NCBI RefSeq assembly: GCF_913777145.1
Contig: NZ_CAJYPS010000031.1
Location: 62,001 to 126,000 of the forward strand
Reading direction: 5' to 3'
Source: an uncultured Roseateles sp.
GTDB lineage: Bacteria; Pseudomonadota; Gammaproteobacteria; Burkholderiales; Burkholderiaceae_C
Length of the DNA: 64,000 bases
How positions within the stretch are numbered: the first letter of the stretch is position 1; the number at the start of each line of letters is the position of its first letter. A model generated the notes under the pieces. The model worked only from the letters and a program-made list of their open reading frames with translations, was not told the origin of the DNA and ran no database searches. The translations under genes and the position numbers were made by a program. This document shows positions 28,589 to 38,870 of the stretch, piece after piece.

Positions 28589-28822
28589 CCCTCGTGGTAT
28601 CCTGCGAACCCAGTCGAAACCCCATGACACCTCCGACGGAAGCACCGATGGCCGTGGCCTGCCACGCCGGGCGTGGCTTCCCGGAAGCGCACCGCAAGTC
28701 CGGTGCGGCCGGATCCGACCGGAACGAATCACCCCTTTTGAGACCAACCGCCATGCGGCGCCTTGCCCCAGGGTCTGGGCGACGCTTTGGCTGAACAACA
28801 TTGACCAACAAAGGATTCCCTC

Positions 28823-31708
28823 ATGCTGCATGAAGCCGTCCAGGGCCAGTCGCCCGTTGCACCGGTTGCGTTTGAATCCGACGCGACCCCCAGCGCACAG
28901 GCCAATTTCCAGTCCTACCAGATCATTCGCCGCAACGGCGCCGTCGTGGCGTTCGAGCCCAGCAAGATCTCGGTGGCGCTGATGAAGGCCTTCCTGGCGG
29001 TGCATGGCACCAGCGGTGCGGCGTCGGCCAGCGTGCGCGAGGCGGTGGAGCAGCTGACCCAGTCGGTCGTGCGCGCGCTGCTGCGCTCGCGCCCGAGCGG
29101 CGGCACCTTCCACATCGAGGATGTGCAGGACCATGTCGAGCTGGGCCTGATGCGCGGCGGCCACCACGAGGTGGCGCGCGCCTACGTGCTGTACCGCGAG
29201 CGTCGCGCGCAGGAACGTGCGTCCCACGTCGAGACCGCCAAGGCGGCCGAGCCCCAGCTGATGGTGGTGGACGGCGGCCAGCGCCGCGCGCTGGACCTGG
29301 GTGCGCTGAGCGCGCTGATCCAGTCGTCCTGCGCCGGCCTGGGCACCGATGTGCGCCACGAGCCGGTGCTGGCCGAGACCCAGCGCAACCTGTACGACGG
29401 CGTGCCCATGGAGGAGGTCTACAAGGCCGCCATCCTGGCTGCCCGCACGCTGATCGAGAAGGACCCCGGCTACAGCCGCGCCACGGCCCGCCTGCTGATG
29501 CACACCATCCGCCGCGAGATCCTGGGCGAGGAGGTCACGCAGGAGCAGATGCAGGAGCGCTACGCCGAGTACTTCCCGCGCTACATCAAGCGCGGCGTGC
29601 AGGCTGAGCTGCTGGACGAGAAGCTGGCCCAGTACGACCTGGCCAAGCTGGGTGCGGCCCTGAAGGCCGAGCGTGATCTGCAGTTTGACTACCTGGGCCT
29701 GCAGACCCTGTTCGACCGCTACTTCCTGCACATCGACGAGCAGCGCATCGAGATGCCGCAGGCCTTCTTCATGCGCGTGGCCATGGGCCTGGCGCTGAAC
29801 GAGATCGACCGCGAGGCGCGTGCGATCGAGTTCTACGAGGTGCTGTCGAGCTTCGACTTCATGAGCTCCACGCCCACGCTGTTCAACAGCGGCACGCGTC
29901 GCTCGCAGCTGTCCAGCTGCTACCTGACCACCGTCAGCGACGACCTGGACGGCATCTACGAGGCGCTGAAGGAAAACGCGCTGCTGTCCAAGTTCGCCGG
30001 TGGCCTGGGCAATGACTGGACCCCGGTGCGCGCGCTCGGCTCCCACATCAAGGGCACGAACGGCAAGAGCCAGGGCGTCGTGCCCTTTCTGAAGGTGGTG
30101 AACGACACGGCCGTGGCGGTGAACCAGGGCGGCAAGCGCAAGGGCGCGGTCTGCGCCTACCTGGAGACCTGGCACCTGGACATCGAGGAGTTCCTGGACC
30201 TGCGCAAGAACACCGGCGACGACCGTCGCCGCACCCACGACATGAACACGGCGAACTGGATTCCCGACCTGTTCATGAAGCGCGTGATCGAGGGCGGTGA
30301 CTGGACGCTGTTCAGCCCCTCCACCTGCCCGGACCTGCACGACCTCTTCGGTGCCGCCTTCGAGAAGGCTTACTGCGAGTACGAGGCCAAGGCCGACCGC
30401 GGCGAGATCAAGCTGTTCAAGCGCATGCCCGCCAAGGACCTGTGGCGCAAGATGCTGTCGATGCTGTTCGAGACCGGCCACCCCTGGATCACGTTCAAGG
30501 ACGCCTGCAATGTGCGCTCGCCGCAGCAGCACGTGGGCGTGGTGCACTCGTCCAACCTGTGCACCGAGATCACGCTGAACACCAACGACAGCGAGATCGC
30601 GGTCTGCAACCTGGGCTCGGTCAACCTGGCCCAGCACCTGAAGGACGGCGCGATCGACCTGGTGAAGCTGAAGAAGACCGTGTCGACCGCGATGCGCATG
30701 CTCGACAACGTGATCGACATCAACTACTACGCGGTCAAGAAGGCGCGCGACTCCAACCTGCGCCATCGCCCGGTGGGCCTGGGCATCATGGGCTTCCAGG
30801 ATGCGCTGTACCAGCTGCGCACGCCCTATGCGTCCGACGCCGCGGTGGAGTTCGCCGACCGCTCCATGGAAGCCGTCTGCTACCACGCCTACTGGGCGTC
30901 CACCGAACTGGCCGAGGAGCGCGGCCGCTACTCGTCCTACAAGGGCTCGCTGTGGGACCGTGGCATCCTGCCCATCGACTCGCTGGATCTGCTGAACGAG
31001 GCCCGCGGTGGCTATGTGGACGTGGACCGCTCCACGTCGCTGGACTGGGACGCACTGCGTGCGCGCATCGCCACTCACGGCATGCGCAACAGCAATTGCG
31101 TGGCCATCGCCCCGACGGCCACCATCTCCAACATCATCGGCGTGGACGCCTCCATCGAGCCCTGCTTCGGCAACCTGTCGGTGAAGTCCAACCTGTCGGG
31201 CGAGTTCACGGTCATCAATGAATACCTGGTGCGTGACCTGAAGGCCCTGGGCCTGTGGGACGACGTGATGGTGATGGACCTCAAGCACTTCGACGGTTCG
31301 CTGCGCCGCATCGACCGCGTGCCCGAGGACATCAAGGCGCTGTACTCGACCGCCTTCGAGGTGGACCCGCGCTGGCTGATCGAGGCCGGTTCGCGCCGCC
31401 AGAAGTGGATTGACCAGGCTCAGAGCCTGAACATCTACATGGCTGGTGCGTCGGGCAAGAAGCTGGACGAGACCTACAAGCTGGCCTGGCAGCGCGGCCT
31501 CAAGACCACCTACTACCTGCGCACCATCAGCGCCACGCAGGTCGAGAAGAGCACGGTCACGCGCTCGGGTCAGCTCAATGCGGTGGCAGCGCACTCGGCG
31601 CCTGCGGCCGCGGCACCGGTGGCCACCACCAGTGTGGAGCCCGAGCTGCCGGCGACCGACATGAAGTTCTGCTCGATCGACAACCCCGATTGCGAGGCCT
31701 GCCAGTAA
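28823..31708 (+). CDS. nrdA: Ribonucleoside-diphosphate reductase class Ia, large subunit
   Basis: 961 aa; N-terminal ATP-cone, RNR motifs (FNSGTRRSQLSSCYL, NLCTEI, IAPTATISNIIGVDASIEP), C-terminal CSIDNPDCEACQ. Confidence 0.97.
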   Translation: MLHEAVQGQSPVAPVAFESDATPSAQANFQSYQIIRRNGAVVAFEPSKISVALMKAFLAVHGTSGAASASVREAVEQLTQSVVRALLRSRPSGGTFHIEDVQDHVELGLMRGGHHEVARAYVLYRERRAQERASHVETAKAAEPQLMVVDGGQRRALDLGALSALIQSSCAGLGTDVRHEPVLAETQRNLYDGVPMEEVYKAAILAARTLIEKDPGYSRATARLLMHTIRREILGEEVTQEQMQERYAEYFPRYIKRGVQAELLDEKLAQYDLAKLGAALKAERDLQFDYLGLQTLFDRYFLHIDEQRIEMPQAFFMRVAMGLALNEIDREARAIEFYEVLSSFDFMSSTPTLFNSGTRRSQLSSCYLTTVSDDLDGIYEALKENALLSKFAGGLGNDWTPVRALGSHIKGTNGKSQGVVPFLKVVNDTAVAVNQGGKRKGAVCAYLETWHLDIEEFLDLRKNTGDDRRRTHDMNTANWIPDLFMKRVIEGGDWTLFSPSTCPDLHDLFGAAFEKAYCEYEAKADRGEIKLFKRMPAKDLWRKMLSMLFETGHPWITFKDACNVRSPQQHVGVVHSSNLCTEITLNTNDSEIAVCNLGSVNLAQHLKDGAIDLVKLKKTVSTAMRMLDNVIDINYYAVKKARDSNLRHRPVGLGIMGFQDALYQLRTPYASDAAVEFADRSMEAVCYHAYWASTELAEERGRYSSYKGSLWDRGILPIDSLDLLNEARGGYVDVDRSTSLDWDALRARIATHGMRNSNCVAIAPTATISNIIGVDASIEPCFGNLSVKSNLSGEFTVINEYLVRDLKALGLWDDVMVMDLKHFDGSLRRIDRVPEDIKALYSTAFEVDPRWLIEAGSRRQKWIDQAQSLNIYMAGASGKKLDETYKLAWQRGLKTTYYLRTISATQVEKSTVTRSGQLNAVAAHSAPAAAAPVATTSVEPELPATDMKFCSIDNPDCEACQ

Positions 31709-31719
31709 GCAGCAAATGA

Positions 31720-31760
31720 GCGAGGCGCCACTTGTATAGACAAGCTGGCGCCTCGCTTTT
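31720..31760 (+). terminator. Strong rho-independent terminator between nrdA and nrdB
   Basis: GCGAGGCGCCA CTTG-TATAGA-CAAG c TGGCGCCTCGC TTTT, 11-bp perfect outer stem. Confidence 0.88.
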
Positions 31761-31805
31761 CGATGCCCATGCGCAACAAGAGCACGCAATCACTGCGCCT
31801 ATTCC

Positions 31806-31835
31806 TTGTTGAATTGCATCGGGCCTGTCGATAAT
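31806..31835 (+). promoter_or_regulatory. Candidate sigma-70 promoter for nrdB
   Basis: TTGTTG - 18 bp - GATAAT, about 25 bp upstream of nrdB start. Confidence 0.4.
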
Positions 31836-31857
31836 TCGAAGTCATAGGAAGCACACC

Positions 31858-33012
31858 ATGCTGGTTTGGGACGAAGATCAGTCCGCTGACAACAACGCCG
31901 CAGGCAAGACTGCGGCCCAGCCCTCGGCGCCTCAGGCGTCTGTCTCTGCCGCCGCCATGCCGGCGCCCCGTCTGTCCGGTGAGCCGGCCACCGCTCGCCG
32001 CGTGAAGGCCGCCGACAAGCGCATCATCAACGGCCAGACCGACGTCAACCAGCTGGTGCCCTTCAAGTACAAGTGGGCCTGGGAGAAGTACCTCGCCACC
32101 TGCGCGAACCACTGGATGCCGCAGGAAGTGAACATGAGCCGCGACATCGCGCTCTGGAAGGATCCCAACGGCCTGAGCGAGGACGAGCGTCGCATCATCA
32201 AGCGCAACCTCGGCTTCTTCGTGACCGCCGACTCGCTGGCCGCCAACAACATCGTGCTGGGCACCTACCGCCACATCACGGCGCCCGAGTGCCGCCAGTT
32301 CCTGCTGCGTCAGGCCTTCGAAGAGGCGATCCACACGCACGCCTACCAGTACATCGTCGAGAGCCTGGGCCTGGACGAGAGCGAGATCTTCAACGCCTAC
32401 AACGAAGTCCAGTCCATCCGCGACAAGGACGAGTTCCTGATCCCGTTCATCGACGCGATCATGAAGCCCGAGTTCAAGACCGGCACGCCGCAGGACGACC
32501 AGACGCTGCTGAAGTCGCTGATCGTGTTCGCCTGCCTGATGGAAGGCCTGTTCTTCTACGTCGGCTTCACGCAGATCCTGGCCATGGGCCGCCAGAACAA
32601 GATGACCGGTGCGGCCGAGCAGTACCAGTACATCCTGCGCGACGAGTCCATGCACTGCAACTTCGGCATCGACCTGATCAACCAGATCAAGCTGGAGAAC
32701 CCGCACCTGTGGACCGCGGAGTTCAAGGAAGAGATCAAGGCGCTGTTCCTGAAGGCGGTCGAGCTGGAATACCGCTACGCCGAGGACACCATGCCGCGCG
32801 GCGTGCTGGGCCTCAATGCCTCGATGTTCAAGGGCTATCTGCGTTTCATCGCGAATCGTCGCGCGGTGCAGATCGGCCTGGACGCCCTGTTCCCCAACGA
32901 GGAAAACCCCTTCCCGTGGATGAGCGAGATGATTGACCTGAAGAAGGAACGCAACTTCTTCGAGACCCGCGTCATCGAGTACCAATCCGGCGGGGCATTG
33001 AGCTGGGACTGA
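31858..33012 (+). CDS. nrdB: Ribonucleoside-diphosphate reductase class Ia, small subunit
   Basis: [31 protein letters not shown]. Confidence 0.96.
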   Translation: MLVWDEDQSADNNAAGKTAAQPSAPQASVSAAAMPAPRLSGEPATARRVKAADKRIINGQTDVNQLVPFKYKWAWEKYLATCANHWMPQEVNMSRDIALWKDPNGLSEDERRIIKRNLGFFVTADSLAANNIVLGTYRHITAPECRQFLLRQAFEEAIHTHAYQYIVESLGLDESEIFNAYNEVQSIRDKDEFLIPFIDAIMKPEFKTGTPQDDQTLLKSLIVFACLMEGLFFYVGFTQILAMGRQNKMTGAAEQYQYILRDESMHCNFGIDLINQIKLENPHLWTAEFKEEIKALFLKAVELEYRYAEDTMPRGVLGLNASMFKGYLRFIANRRAVQIGLDALFPNEENPFPWMSEMIDLKKERNFFETRVIEYQSGGALSWD

Positions 33013-33225
33013 TCCCCTCGGCCCATCCCCGATCAAGCACTAGCCCATGCAGTCACCGAGCGAAACCCGCACACACACGCATCACGACGTGGCGGGGCTG
33101 CATGGCCAACCGATTCATCGCATCGAAGCGTTCCTCCTGAGCGACTTTCGAGCGATGAATAGCCGCATCCAGACCAACCGGTTGGGCTGGGGCGGTGACT
33201 TTCCCACTTGATCAAGGAGAAACAC

Positions 33226-33774
33226 ATGGCAACTGCAAAGAAGGCCGCTCCGGCCAAGAAGGCGGCCCCGGCCAAGAAGGCCGCCGCTCCGGCGAAGAAG
33301 GCCGCTCCGGCCAAGAAGGCTGCTGCTCCGGCGAAGAAGGCCGCTCCGGCCAAGAAGGCTGCTGCTCCGGCGAAGAAGGCCGCTCCGGCGAAGAAGGCCG
33401 CTCCGGCCAAGAAGGCTGCTGCTCCGGCAAAGAAGGCCGCTCCGGCCAAGAAGGCTGCTGCTCCCGCCAAGAAGGCCGCTCCGGCCAAGAAGGCTGCTGC
33501 CCCGGCTAAGAAGGCCGCTCCGGCCAAGAAGGCTGCTGCTCCCGCCAAGAAGGCCGCTCCGGCCAAGAAGGCTGCTGCCCCGGCCCCCAAGAAGGCTGCC
33601 GCTCCTGCGCCCAAGAAGGCTGCCGCTCCTGCGCCCAAGAAGGCCGCTGCCGCCCCGAAGAAGGCCGCTGCCAAGCCTGCCCCGGCTGCCAAGCCCGCTG
33701 CTGCAGCCCCCGCTGCCAAGACGGCCCTGAGCCCGCAGGCGGCCTGGCCCTTCCCGACCGGCAACAAGCCCTGA
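33226..33774 (+). CDS. Histone H1-like Lys/Ala/Pro-rich DNA-binding protein
   Basis: RBS AAGGAG; MATAKKAAPAKKAAPAKK..., about 17 APAKK units, C-terminal tail LSPQAAWPFPTGNKP. Confidence 0.85.
   Translation: MATAKKAAPAKKAAPAKKAAAPAKKAAPAKKAAAPAKKAAPAKKAAAPAKKAAPAKKAAPAKKAAAPAKKAAPAKKAAAPAKKAAPAKKAAAPAKKAAPAKKAAAPAKKAAPAKKAAAPAPKKAAAPAPKKAAAPAPKKAAAAPKKAAAKPAPAAKPAAAAPAAKTALSPQAAWPFPTGNKP
33244..33570 (+). repeat. In-frame tandem repeat (AAPAKK / AAAPAKK units, 18-21 bp; 39-bp higher-order unit)
   Basis: Direct reading of DNA and translation. Confidence 0.93.
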
Positions 33775-33821
33775 GTGAGCGAGGGTCCGGGCGCAAGCCC
33801 TGACCCTTTGTCCGCTGACGC

Positions 33822-33856
33822 AAACCCGGCCCGAGTTCTCTCGGCGCCGGGTTTTT
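33822..33856 (+). terminator. Rho-independent terminator after H1-like gene
   Basis: AAACCCGGC CCGAG-TTCT-CTCGG C GCCGGGTTTTTT. Confidence 0.85.
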
Positions 33857-33891
33857 TCATGGCCGCGCGAGAAGCGCCGGCCCTGCGGTCT

Positions 33892-34935
33892 TCAGGGGTA
33901 GAAGATGTTGACGCTGTAGCCGCTGACGCGCTGGTTGCCGGTGCCGAAGCTCAGGTTCAGCGCCTGCTCCGAGTCCGCCTTGATGCGGTTCACCGCCGGG
34001 TTCAGCGCTTCGGGGGCGAACACGCGCCGCGTGAAGGGCGTGCCGCTGGCGTCCGTGAGGCTCAGCTCCACCCAGGGCGCCGCCGCATCGGCTGCGCTCT
34101 TGTTGCGCAGTGACAGGTTGAGTCGGTAGTGGTTGCTGCTGCTGATGGGCGTCAGCGAGCTCGCATCGATGCTCAGCGCCTCGATATGCCTCCAGGGCTG
34201 GAGCTGGCAGCCGGCCAGGCCGCACAGCGTCTGCAGGGCCGGCGCTGCCGGCGGGTGCAGGGCGGCAATCGCATCCCTGAAATGCACAAGTACCTGCAGA
34301 GCCAGCGTCAGCACCAGCAGGCCGCTTGCACCCGCCAGCGCCCAGCGCACGCCGGGCCGCTGCCAGCGCGCACCGCGCTCGGCGGTCTTCATGAACTCGG
34401 GCACCAGCGGCGGCGGCGGTGGCAGCAAGGTGGCCGGCGCAGGCTCGGGCACGCGCAGCGGCGCGCCGACGGGTGCTTCATCCTCGCGCTCGTCGCTGGC
34501 ATCCCAGCGGGGCTCCAGGCGATCGGAGCCGGGTGCCGGCGGCGTGTTCTCCAGCGAGCGCAGTTCGGGTTCGCGCAGCGCCGGTTCAGGCGGCGCAGGC
34601 GGCCAGGCCGGCTCCGCGAACATGGGCTCGGGCGCCACCGGGAAGGGCTCAGGCTCCGGCATTGCGACTGGCGGCGGGGGCGCAGGTCGAGGCGGCGGCG
34701 GAGGGGGTAGTGGAGCGGGCGGGGGCGGCAGGTCCAGGTCGGGCTCGGCGCGGCCGCCATAGCCGGTGCTGCCCCAGGAGGGCGGCGCGTCGCGGTCGAT
34801 GTCGAACAGCAGCTCGCGCGCGTCGAACACCTCGGCGCAGCGGCCGCAGCGCACCCAGCCGTCGGAAACGCGCAGCTGATCCTCGACGATGCGGAAAATG
34901 GTTCCGCAGGCCGTGCAACGCGTGGCCAGACTCAT
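33892..34935 (-). CDS. DUF3426 / zinc-ribbon domain protein
   Basis: MSLATRCTACGTIFRIVEDQLRVSDGWVRCGRCAEVFDA N-terminal zinc ribbon, Pro-rich linker, one TM, C-terminal beta domain. Confidence 0.85.
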   Translation of the reverse strand: MSLATRCTACGTIFRIVEDQLRVSDGWVRCGRCAEVFDARELLFDIDRDAPPSWGSTGYGGRAEPDLDLPPPPAPLPPPPPPRPAPPPPVAMPEPEPFPVAPEPMFAEPAWPPAPPEPALREPELRSLENTPPAPGSDRLEPRWDASDEREDEAPVGAPLRVPEPAPATLLPPPPPLVPEFMKTAERGARWQRPGVRWALAGASGLLVLTLALQVLVHFRDAIAALHPPAAPALQTLCGLAGCQLQPWRHIEALSIDASSLTPISSSNHYRLNLSLRNKSAADAAAPWVELSLTDASGTPFTRRVFAPEALNPAVNRIKADSEQALNLSFGTGNQRVSGYSVNIFYP

Positions 34936-35840
34936 GCCGCGGGGCGCCTTGCGGTCATCAGGATCCAGCCCTCTTCCTCGTCGCTGACTTCCAGTGCCAG
35001 CCAGGGCGCGTAGGCAGCCTTGAGCTCATCGGCCTGGCGCGACAGGATGCCCGCGAGGATCATGTCGCCGCCCGGCGCCACATGGGCGCACAGCAGCGGG
35101 GCCAGCAGCTTCAGCGGACTGGCCAGGATGTTGGCGATGACCAGCGGGTATTCGCCCTGGGCCAGTTCGGGCAGACCCACGTTCAGCGTGACGCCATTGC
35201 CCTGGGCATTGGCATTGGAGGAGGTGATGGCCGCGGGGTCGATGTCCACTGCATCGATGCTGTGCGCGCCGTGCAGCGCCGCGCCTATGGCCAGGATGCC
35301 GGAGCCGCAGCCGTAGTCCAGCACGCGGGGCCAGGGCTTGCCCGCATCGGCGTGGCGTGCGATCCAGCGCAGGCACATGCGGGTGGTCGGGTGGGTGCCG
35401 GTGCCGAAGGCCAGGCCGGGGTCCAGGCGCATCACGCGCCGGGCCTGCGGTGGGGCCTCATGCCAGCTAGGCACGATCCAGAATTCCGGCGTGATCTCCA
35501 CCGGCGCGAACTGGCTCTGCGTGAGGCGCACCCAGTCCTGCTCGGGCACGGCCTGTATGGCCTGCACGTGGACGTCCTCGGCCCAGTCCTGGGCCAGCAG
35601 CAGCGTGACCGCCTCGGTGGCCTCGGCCTCGCTGGCGAACAAGGCCTTCACGACCGAGCGTTCCCAGCCCGCCTTGGGTGCCGGCATGCCGGGCTCGCCG
35701 AACAGCGCCTGCTCGGCGTCGGTGTCCGCGTCGGCGTCTTCCACCGACACGGCCAGGGCCTCCACCTCCATCAGCGCGTCGCTGACGGTTTCGACATCGG
35801 CCTCGCGGCAGACCAGTGCTAATTCAAAAAGGTGACTCAT
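34932..35840 (-). CDS. prmA: Ribosomal protein L11 methyltransferase
   Basis: LDPGLAFGTGTHPTTRMCLRWI, VLDYGCGSGILAIGAA. Confidence 0.95.
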   Translation of the reverse strand: MSHLFELALVCREADVETVSDALMEVEALAVSVEDADADTDAEQALFGEPGMPAPKAGWERSVVKALFASEAEATEAVTLLLAQDWAEDVHVQAIQAVPEQDWVRLTQSQFAPVEITPEFWIVPSWHEAPPQARRVMRLDPGLAFGTGTHPTTRMCLRWIARHADAGKPWPRVLDYGCGSGILAIGAALHGAHSIDAVDIDPAAITSSNANAQGNGVTLNVGLPELAQGEYPLVIANILASPLKLLAPLLCAHVAPGGDMILAGILSRQADELKAAYAPWLALEVSDEEEGWILMTARRPAA

Positions 35841-35850
35841 GCCCTGCATT

Positions 35851-35931
35851 CTCCAGCAGCTGCAGCGGAACTGGCTTTGCCAGGCCGCTTGCAGCGCCCC
35901 TTGAGGGGCCGGCGCTAGCCGGTAGGGGTGG
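35851..35931. repeat. Dispersed intergenic repeat, copy 2
   Basis: CTCCAGCAGCTGCAGCGGAACTGGCTTTGCCAGGCCGCTTGCAGCGCCCCTTGAGGGGCCGGCGCTAGCCGGTAGGGGTGG; homologous to 22500-22651. Confidence 0.8.
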
Positions 35932-37281
35932 TCAACGTTTGTGGGCGGCCATCCAGCCTTCGAGGTAGTGGATGGAGGTGCCGCCTTCGATGAACTTGGC
36001 GTCCGCCATCAGCTCGCGGTGCAGCGGGATGTTGGTCTGAATGCCTTCCACGACCATCTCGCTGAGTGCGATGCGCATGCGGGCCAGGGCCTGCTCGCGG
36101 GTGTCACCGTGCACGATGATCTTGCCGATCATGGAGTCGTAGTGCGGCGGCACGAAGTAGTTGGAGTAGGCATGCGAGTCCACGCGCACGCCGGGGCCAC
36201 CGGGCGGGTGCCAGGTCGTGATGCGGCCGGGGCTGGGCGTGAACTTCACCGGGTCTTCCGCATTGATGCGGCACTCGATCGCATGGCCGCGCATCTCGAT
36301 CTGGCGCTGCGTGAACGGCAGCTTCTCGCCGGCGGCGATCTTGATCTGCTGCTGCACGATGTCGATGCCGGTGACCAGCTCGGTGACCGGGTGCTCCACC
36401 TGCACGCGCGTGTTCATCTCGATGAAGTAGAACTCGCCGTTCTCGTACAGGAACTCGAAGGTGCCGGCGCCGCGGTAGCCCATCTTCTTGCAGGCGGCCG
36501 CGCAGCGCTCGCCCACCTTCTCGATGGCGCGACGCGGGATGCCCGGCGCGGGCGCTTCCTCGATGATCTTCTGGTGGCGGCGCTGCATGGAGCAGTCGCG
36601 CTCGCCCAGCCAGACCGCGTTCTTGTGCGTGTCGGCGAGGATCTGGATTTCCACGTGGCGCGGGTTCTCCAGGAACTTCTCCATGTAGACCTCGGGATTG
36701 CCGAAGGCCGCACCGGCCTCGGCGCGCGTGGTCTGCACCGCGTGCACCAGCGCCGCCTCGGTGTGCACCACCCGCATGCCGCGGCCACCACCGCCGCCCG
36801 CGGCCTTGATGATGACCGGGTAGCCGACCGAGCGGGCGATCCTGATGATCTCCTTGGGGTCCTCGGGCAGCGCGCCCTCGGAGCCCGGCACGCAGGGCAC
36901 GCCGGCGCGGATCATGGCCTGCTTGGCCGAGACCTTGTCGCCCATCATGCGGATGGAGTCGGGCGTGGGGCCGATGAAGGTGAAGCCGCTGCGCTCCACG
37001 CGCTCGGCGAAGTCGGCGTTCTCGCTGAGGAAGCCGTAGCCGGGGTGGATGGCCTCGGCGTCGGTGACTTCGGCCGTCGCGATGATGGCCGGCATGCTCA
37101 GGTAGCTCTGGGATGACGGGGCCGGGCCTATGCAGACCGCCTCGTCCGCCAGGCGCACGTACTTGGCATCGCGGTCGGCTTCCGAGTAGACGACGACCGA
37201 CTTGATGCCCAGCTCGCGGCAGGCGCGCTGTATGCGCAGCGCGATCTCGCCGCGGTTGGCGATGAGGATCTTCTTGAACAT
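35932..37281 (-). CDS. accC: Acetyl-CoA carboxylase biotin carboxylase subunit
   Basis: [42 protein letters not shown]-grasp motifs. Confidence 0.97.
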   Translation of the reverse strand: MFKKILIANRGEIALRIQRACRELGIKSVVVYSEADRDAKYVRLADEAVCIGPAPSSQSYLSMPAIIATAEVTDAEAIHPGYGFLSENADFAERVERSGFTFIGPTPDSIRMMGDKVSAKQAMIRAGVPCVPGSEGALPEDPKEIIRIARSVGYPVIIKAAGGGGGRGMRVVHTEAALVHAVQTTRAEAGAAFGNPEVYMEKFLENPRHVEIQILADTHKNAVWLGERDCSMQRRHQKIIEEAPAPGIPRRAIEKVGERCAAACKKMGYRGAGTFEFLYENGEFYFIEMNTRVQVEHPVTELVTGIDIVQQQIKIAAGEKLPFTQRQIEMRGHAIECRINAEDPVKFTPSPGRITTWHPPGGPGVRVDSHAYSNYFVPPHYDSMIGKIIVHGDTREQALARMRIALSEMVVEGIQTNIPLHRELMADAKFIEGGTSIHYLEGWMAAHKR

Positions 37282-37290
37282 CCGAGGTCC

Positions 37291-37752
37291 TTACTCGATG
37301 ACGAACAGCGGCTGGCCGAACTCCACGGCCTGACCGTTCTCGACCAGGATCTTGGTGATCGTGCCCGACTTGTCGGCCTCGATCTCATTCATGATCTTCA
37401 TGGCCTCGATGATGCAGATGGCTTCGCCTTCCTTCACCGACTGGCCCAGTTCGGCGAACGGCTTGGCGTTGGGGCCGGACGCGCGGTAGAAGGTGCCCAC
37501 CATGGGCGACTTCACGACGTGGCCGGTTTCGACCGCGGCGGCCGGCGCGGCAGCCGGGGCGGCCGCAGCCACCGGGGCGGCGACCGGGGCGGCCACCGGA
37601 GCCGGCATGGCCACCGGCGCATAGACGGCCGGGGCGGCCGTGCCGTCGGTCTTCACGATGCGCACCTTGCCGTCGGCCTCGGTGATTTCCAGTTCGGAGA
37701 TGTTCGACTCCGAGACCAGGTCGATCAGGGTTTTGAGCTTGCGCAGATCCAT
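37291..37752 (-). CDS. accB: Biotin carboxyl carrier protein
   Basis: C-terminal [20 protein letters not shown]...[18 protein letters not shown]. Confidence 0.97.
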   Translation of the reverse strand: MDLRKLKTLIDLVSESNISELEITEADGKVRIVKTDGTAAPAVYAPVAMPAPVAAPVAAPVAAAAPAAAPAAAVETGHVVKSPMVGTFYRASGPNAKPFAELGQSVKEGEAICIIEAMKIMNEIEADKSGTITKILVENGQAVEFGQPLFVIE

Positions 37753-37802
37753 GAGGGAACTCCAGGCGTTCTTGTAGGGAGAGAAAAAGGCGAGTGGCCG
37801 GG

Positions 37803-38243
37803 TCAGGCCGTGCGCAGCGCGTCCAGCGCATGGCGCAGCGCGAGGCGGTAGCCGTTCGCGCCCAGACCGCAGATCACACCCACCGCCAGCTCGCTGAAAT
37901 AGCTGTGCTGACGGAAGGCCTCGCGGCGGTGGATATTGGACAGGTGGACTTCGATGAAGGGCAGGGCCACGGCCGCCAGTGCATCGCGCATCGCGACGCT
38001 GGTGTGGGTGTAGGCGGCCGGGTTGATCAGGATGAAGCGGGTACCATCCGAGCGCGCGGCCTGGATGCGATCCACCAGCGCGCCCTCATGATTGCTCTGG
38101 AAGCTCTCCAGCTGCGCGCCCTCGGCGGCTGCCAGCTGCTGCAGGTCGGCGTCGATTTGCGCGAGGGTCTGCGCGCCATAGACCTCGGGCTCGCGGGTGC
38201 CGAGCAGGTTGAGGTTGGGGCCGTGCAGAACGAGAATTTGCAT
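37803..38243 (-). CDS. aroQ: Type II 3-dehydroquinate dehydratase
   Basis: [36 protein letters not shown]. Confidence 0.96.
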   Translation of the reverse strand: MQILVLHGPNLNLLGTREPEVYGAQTLAQIDADLQQLAAAEGAQLESFQSNHEGALVDRIQAARSDGTRFILINPAAYTHTSVAMRDALAAVALPFIEVHLSNIHRREAFRQHSYFSELAVGVICGLGANGYRLALRHALDALRTA

Positions 38244-38348
38244 CGAAGCGGTGGCGGGCTCCAGCGTCTAGAGCGCCGCCACTAAAACTGGCGAAGGGCG
38301 CACTTTAGTCGTTTTCGGTGCCGTTTAGCGAATTCGACGACTTTTTTA

Positions 38349-38870
38349 TCAAGATCGCGCGAGTTGGCGCAGCTCTTCCAGGTGGGTTGTCCCCAGGCGC
38401 CGCCAGCTGATCGCGCCCGATTCGTCGAACACCAGCGAGAACGGCAGGCCGCCGGCCTCGTTGCCCAGGGCGCGCACCAGCGCCAGGCCGTCGGTGCCAG
38501 CGAGGGCGATGGGGAAGTCAAGCGGCGTCTTCTGCAGGAAGGCCTTCACCGGATCGGCCTGGTCCACCGCCAGGCCCAGCACCTGCCAGCCGCGGTTGCG
38601 CACCTCGCCGTAGAACTGGTTGATCTCGGGCAGCTCTTTCACGCAGGGCGGGCACCAGGTGGCCCAGAAGTTCACCAGCAGCGGGCCGCCGCGCCAGGGC
38701 GCGGGCGCCAGCGGCTGGCCGTCGGGCGTGATGAAGCGGCGGCCCCAGAAGTCCTGGGCGGCGGGCGAGACCTCGGTCAGGCCATGGCGGCGCCAGGCCA
38801 GGCCGGCGCCCAGGGCGGCGGCGGCCACGGCGGCCCCACCCAGCAGCAGGCGGCGATTCACAGCAGTCAT
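38349..38870 (-). CDS. TlpA family thioredoxin-like protein
   Basis: N-terminal TM; LLVNFWATWCPPCVKELPEIN. Confidence 0.9.
   Translation of the reverse strand: MTAVNRRLLLGGAAVAAAALGAGLAWRRHGLTEVSPAAQDFWGRRFITPDGQPLAPAPWRGGPLLVNFWATWCPPCVKELPEINQFYGEVRNRGWQVLGLAVDQADPVKAFLQKTPLDFPIALAGTDGLALVRALGNEAGGLPFSLVFDESGAISWRRLGTTHLEELRQLARS

Noticed and set aside
28640-28740. Cobalamin riboswitch upstream of nrdA
   Set aside because: Only partial similarity (CAAGTCCGGTGCGGCC); conserved GGTGNAAnTCC arrangement, CCCGCCACTGT and B12 box absent. Kept only as an unclassified structured leader
28403-31789. 1128-aa minus-strand ORF opposite nrdA
   Set aside because: Antisense reading of a high-GC gene; His/Gln/Leu/Arg-rich low-information translation, and nrdA on the plus strand is unambiguous
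33033-33860. 275-aa minus-strand protein rich in AAFLAGAAFFAGA repeats
   Set aside because: Mirror reading of the AAPAKK repeat gene; the plus strand has RBS, start and terminator
38282-38521. 79-aa minus-strand ORF ending KKVVEFAKRHRKRLKCALRQF
   Set aside because: Off-frame read-through of the TlpA-like gene into the spacer; no recognisable domain or start signal
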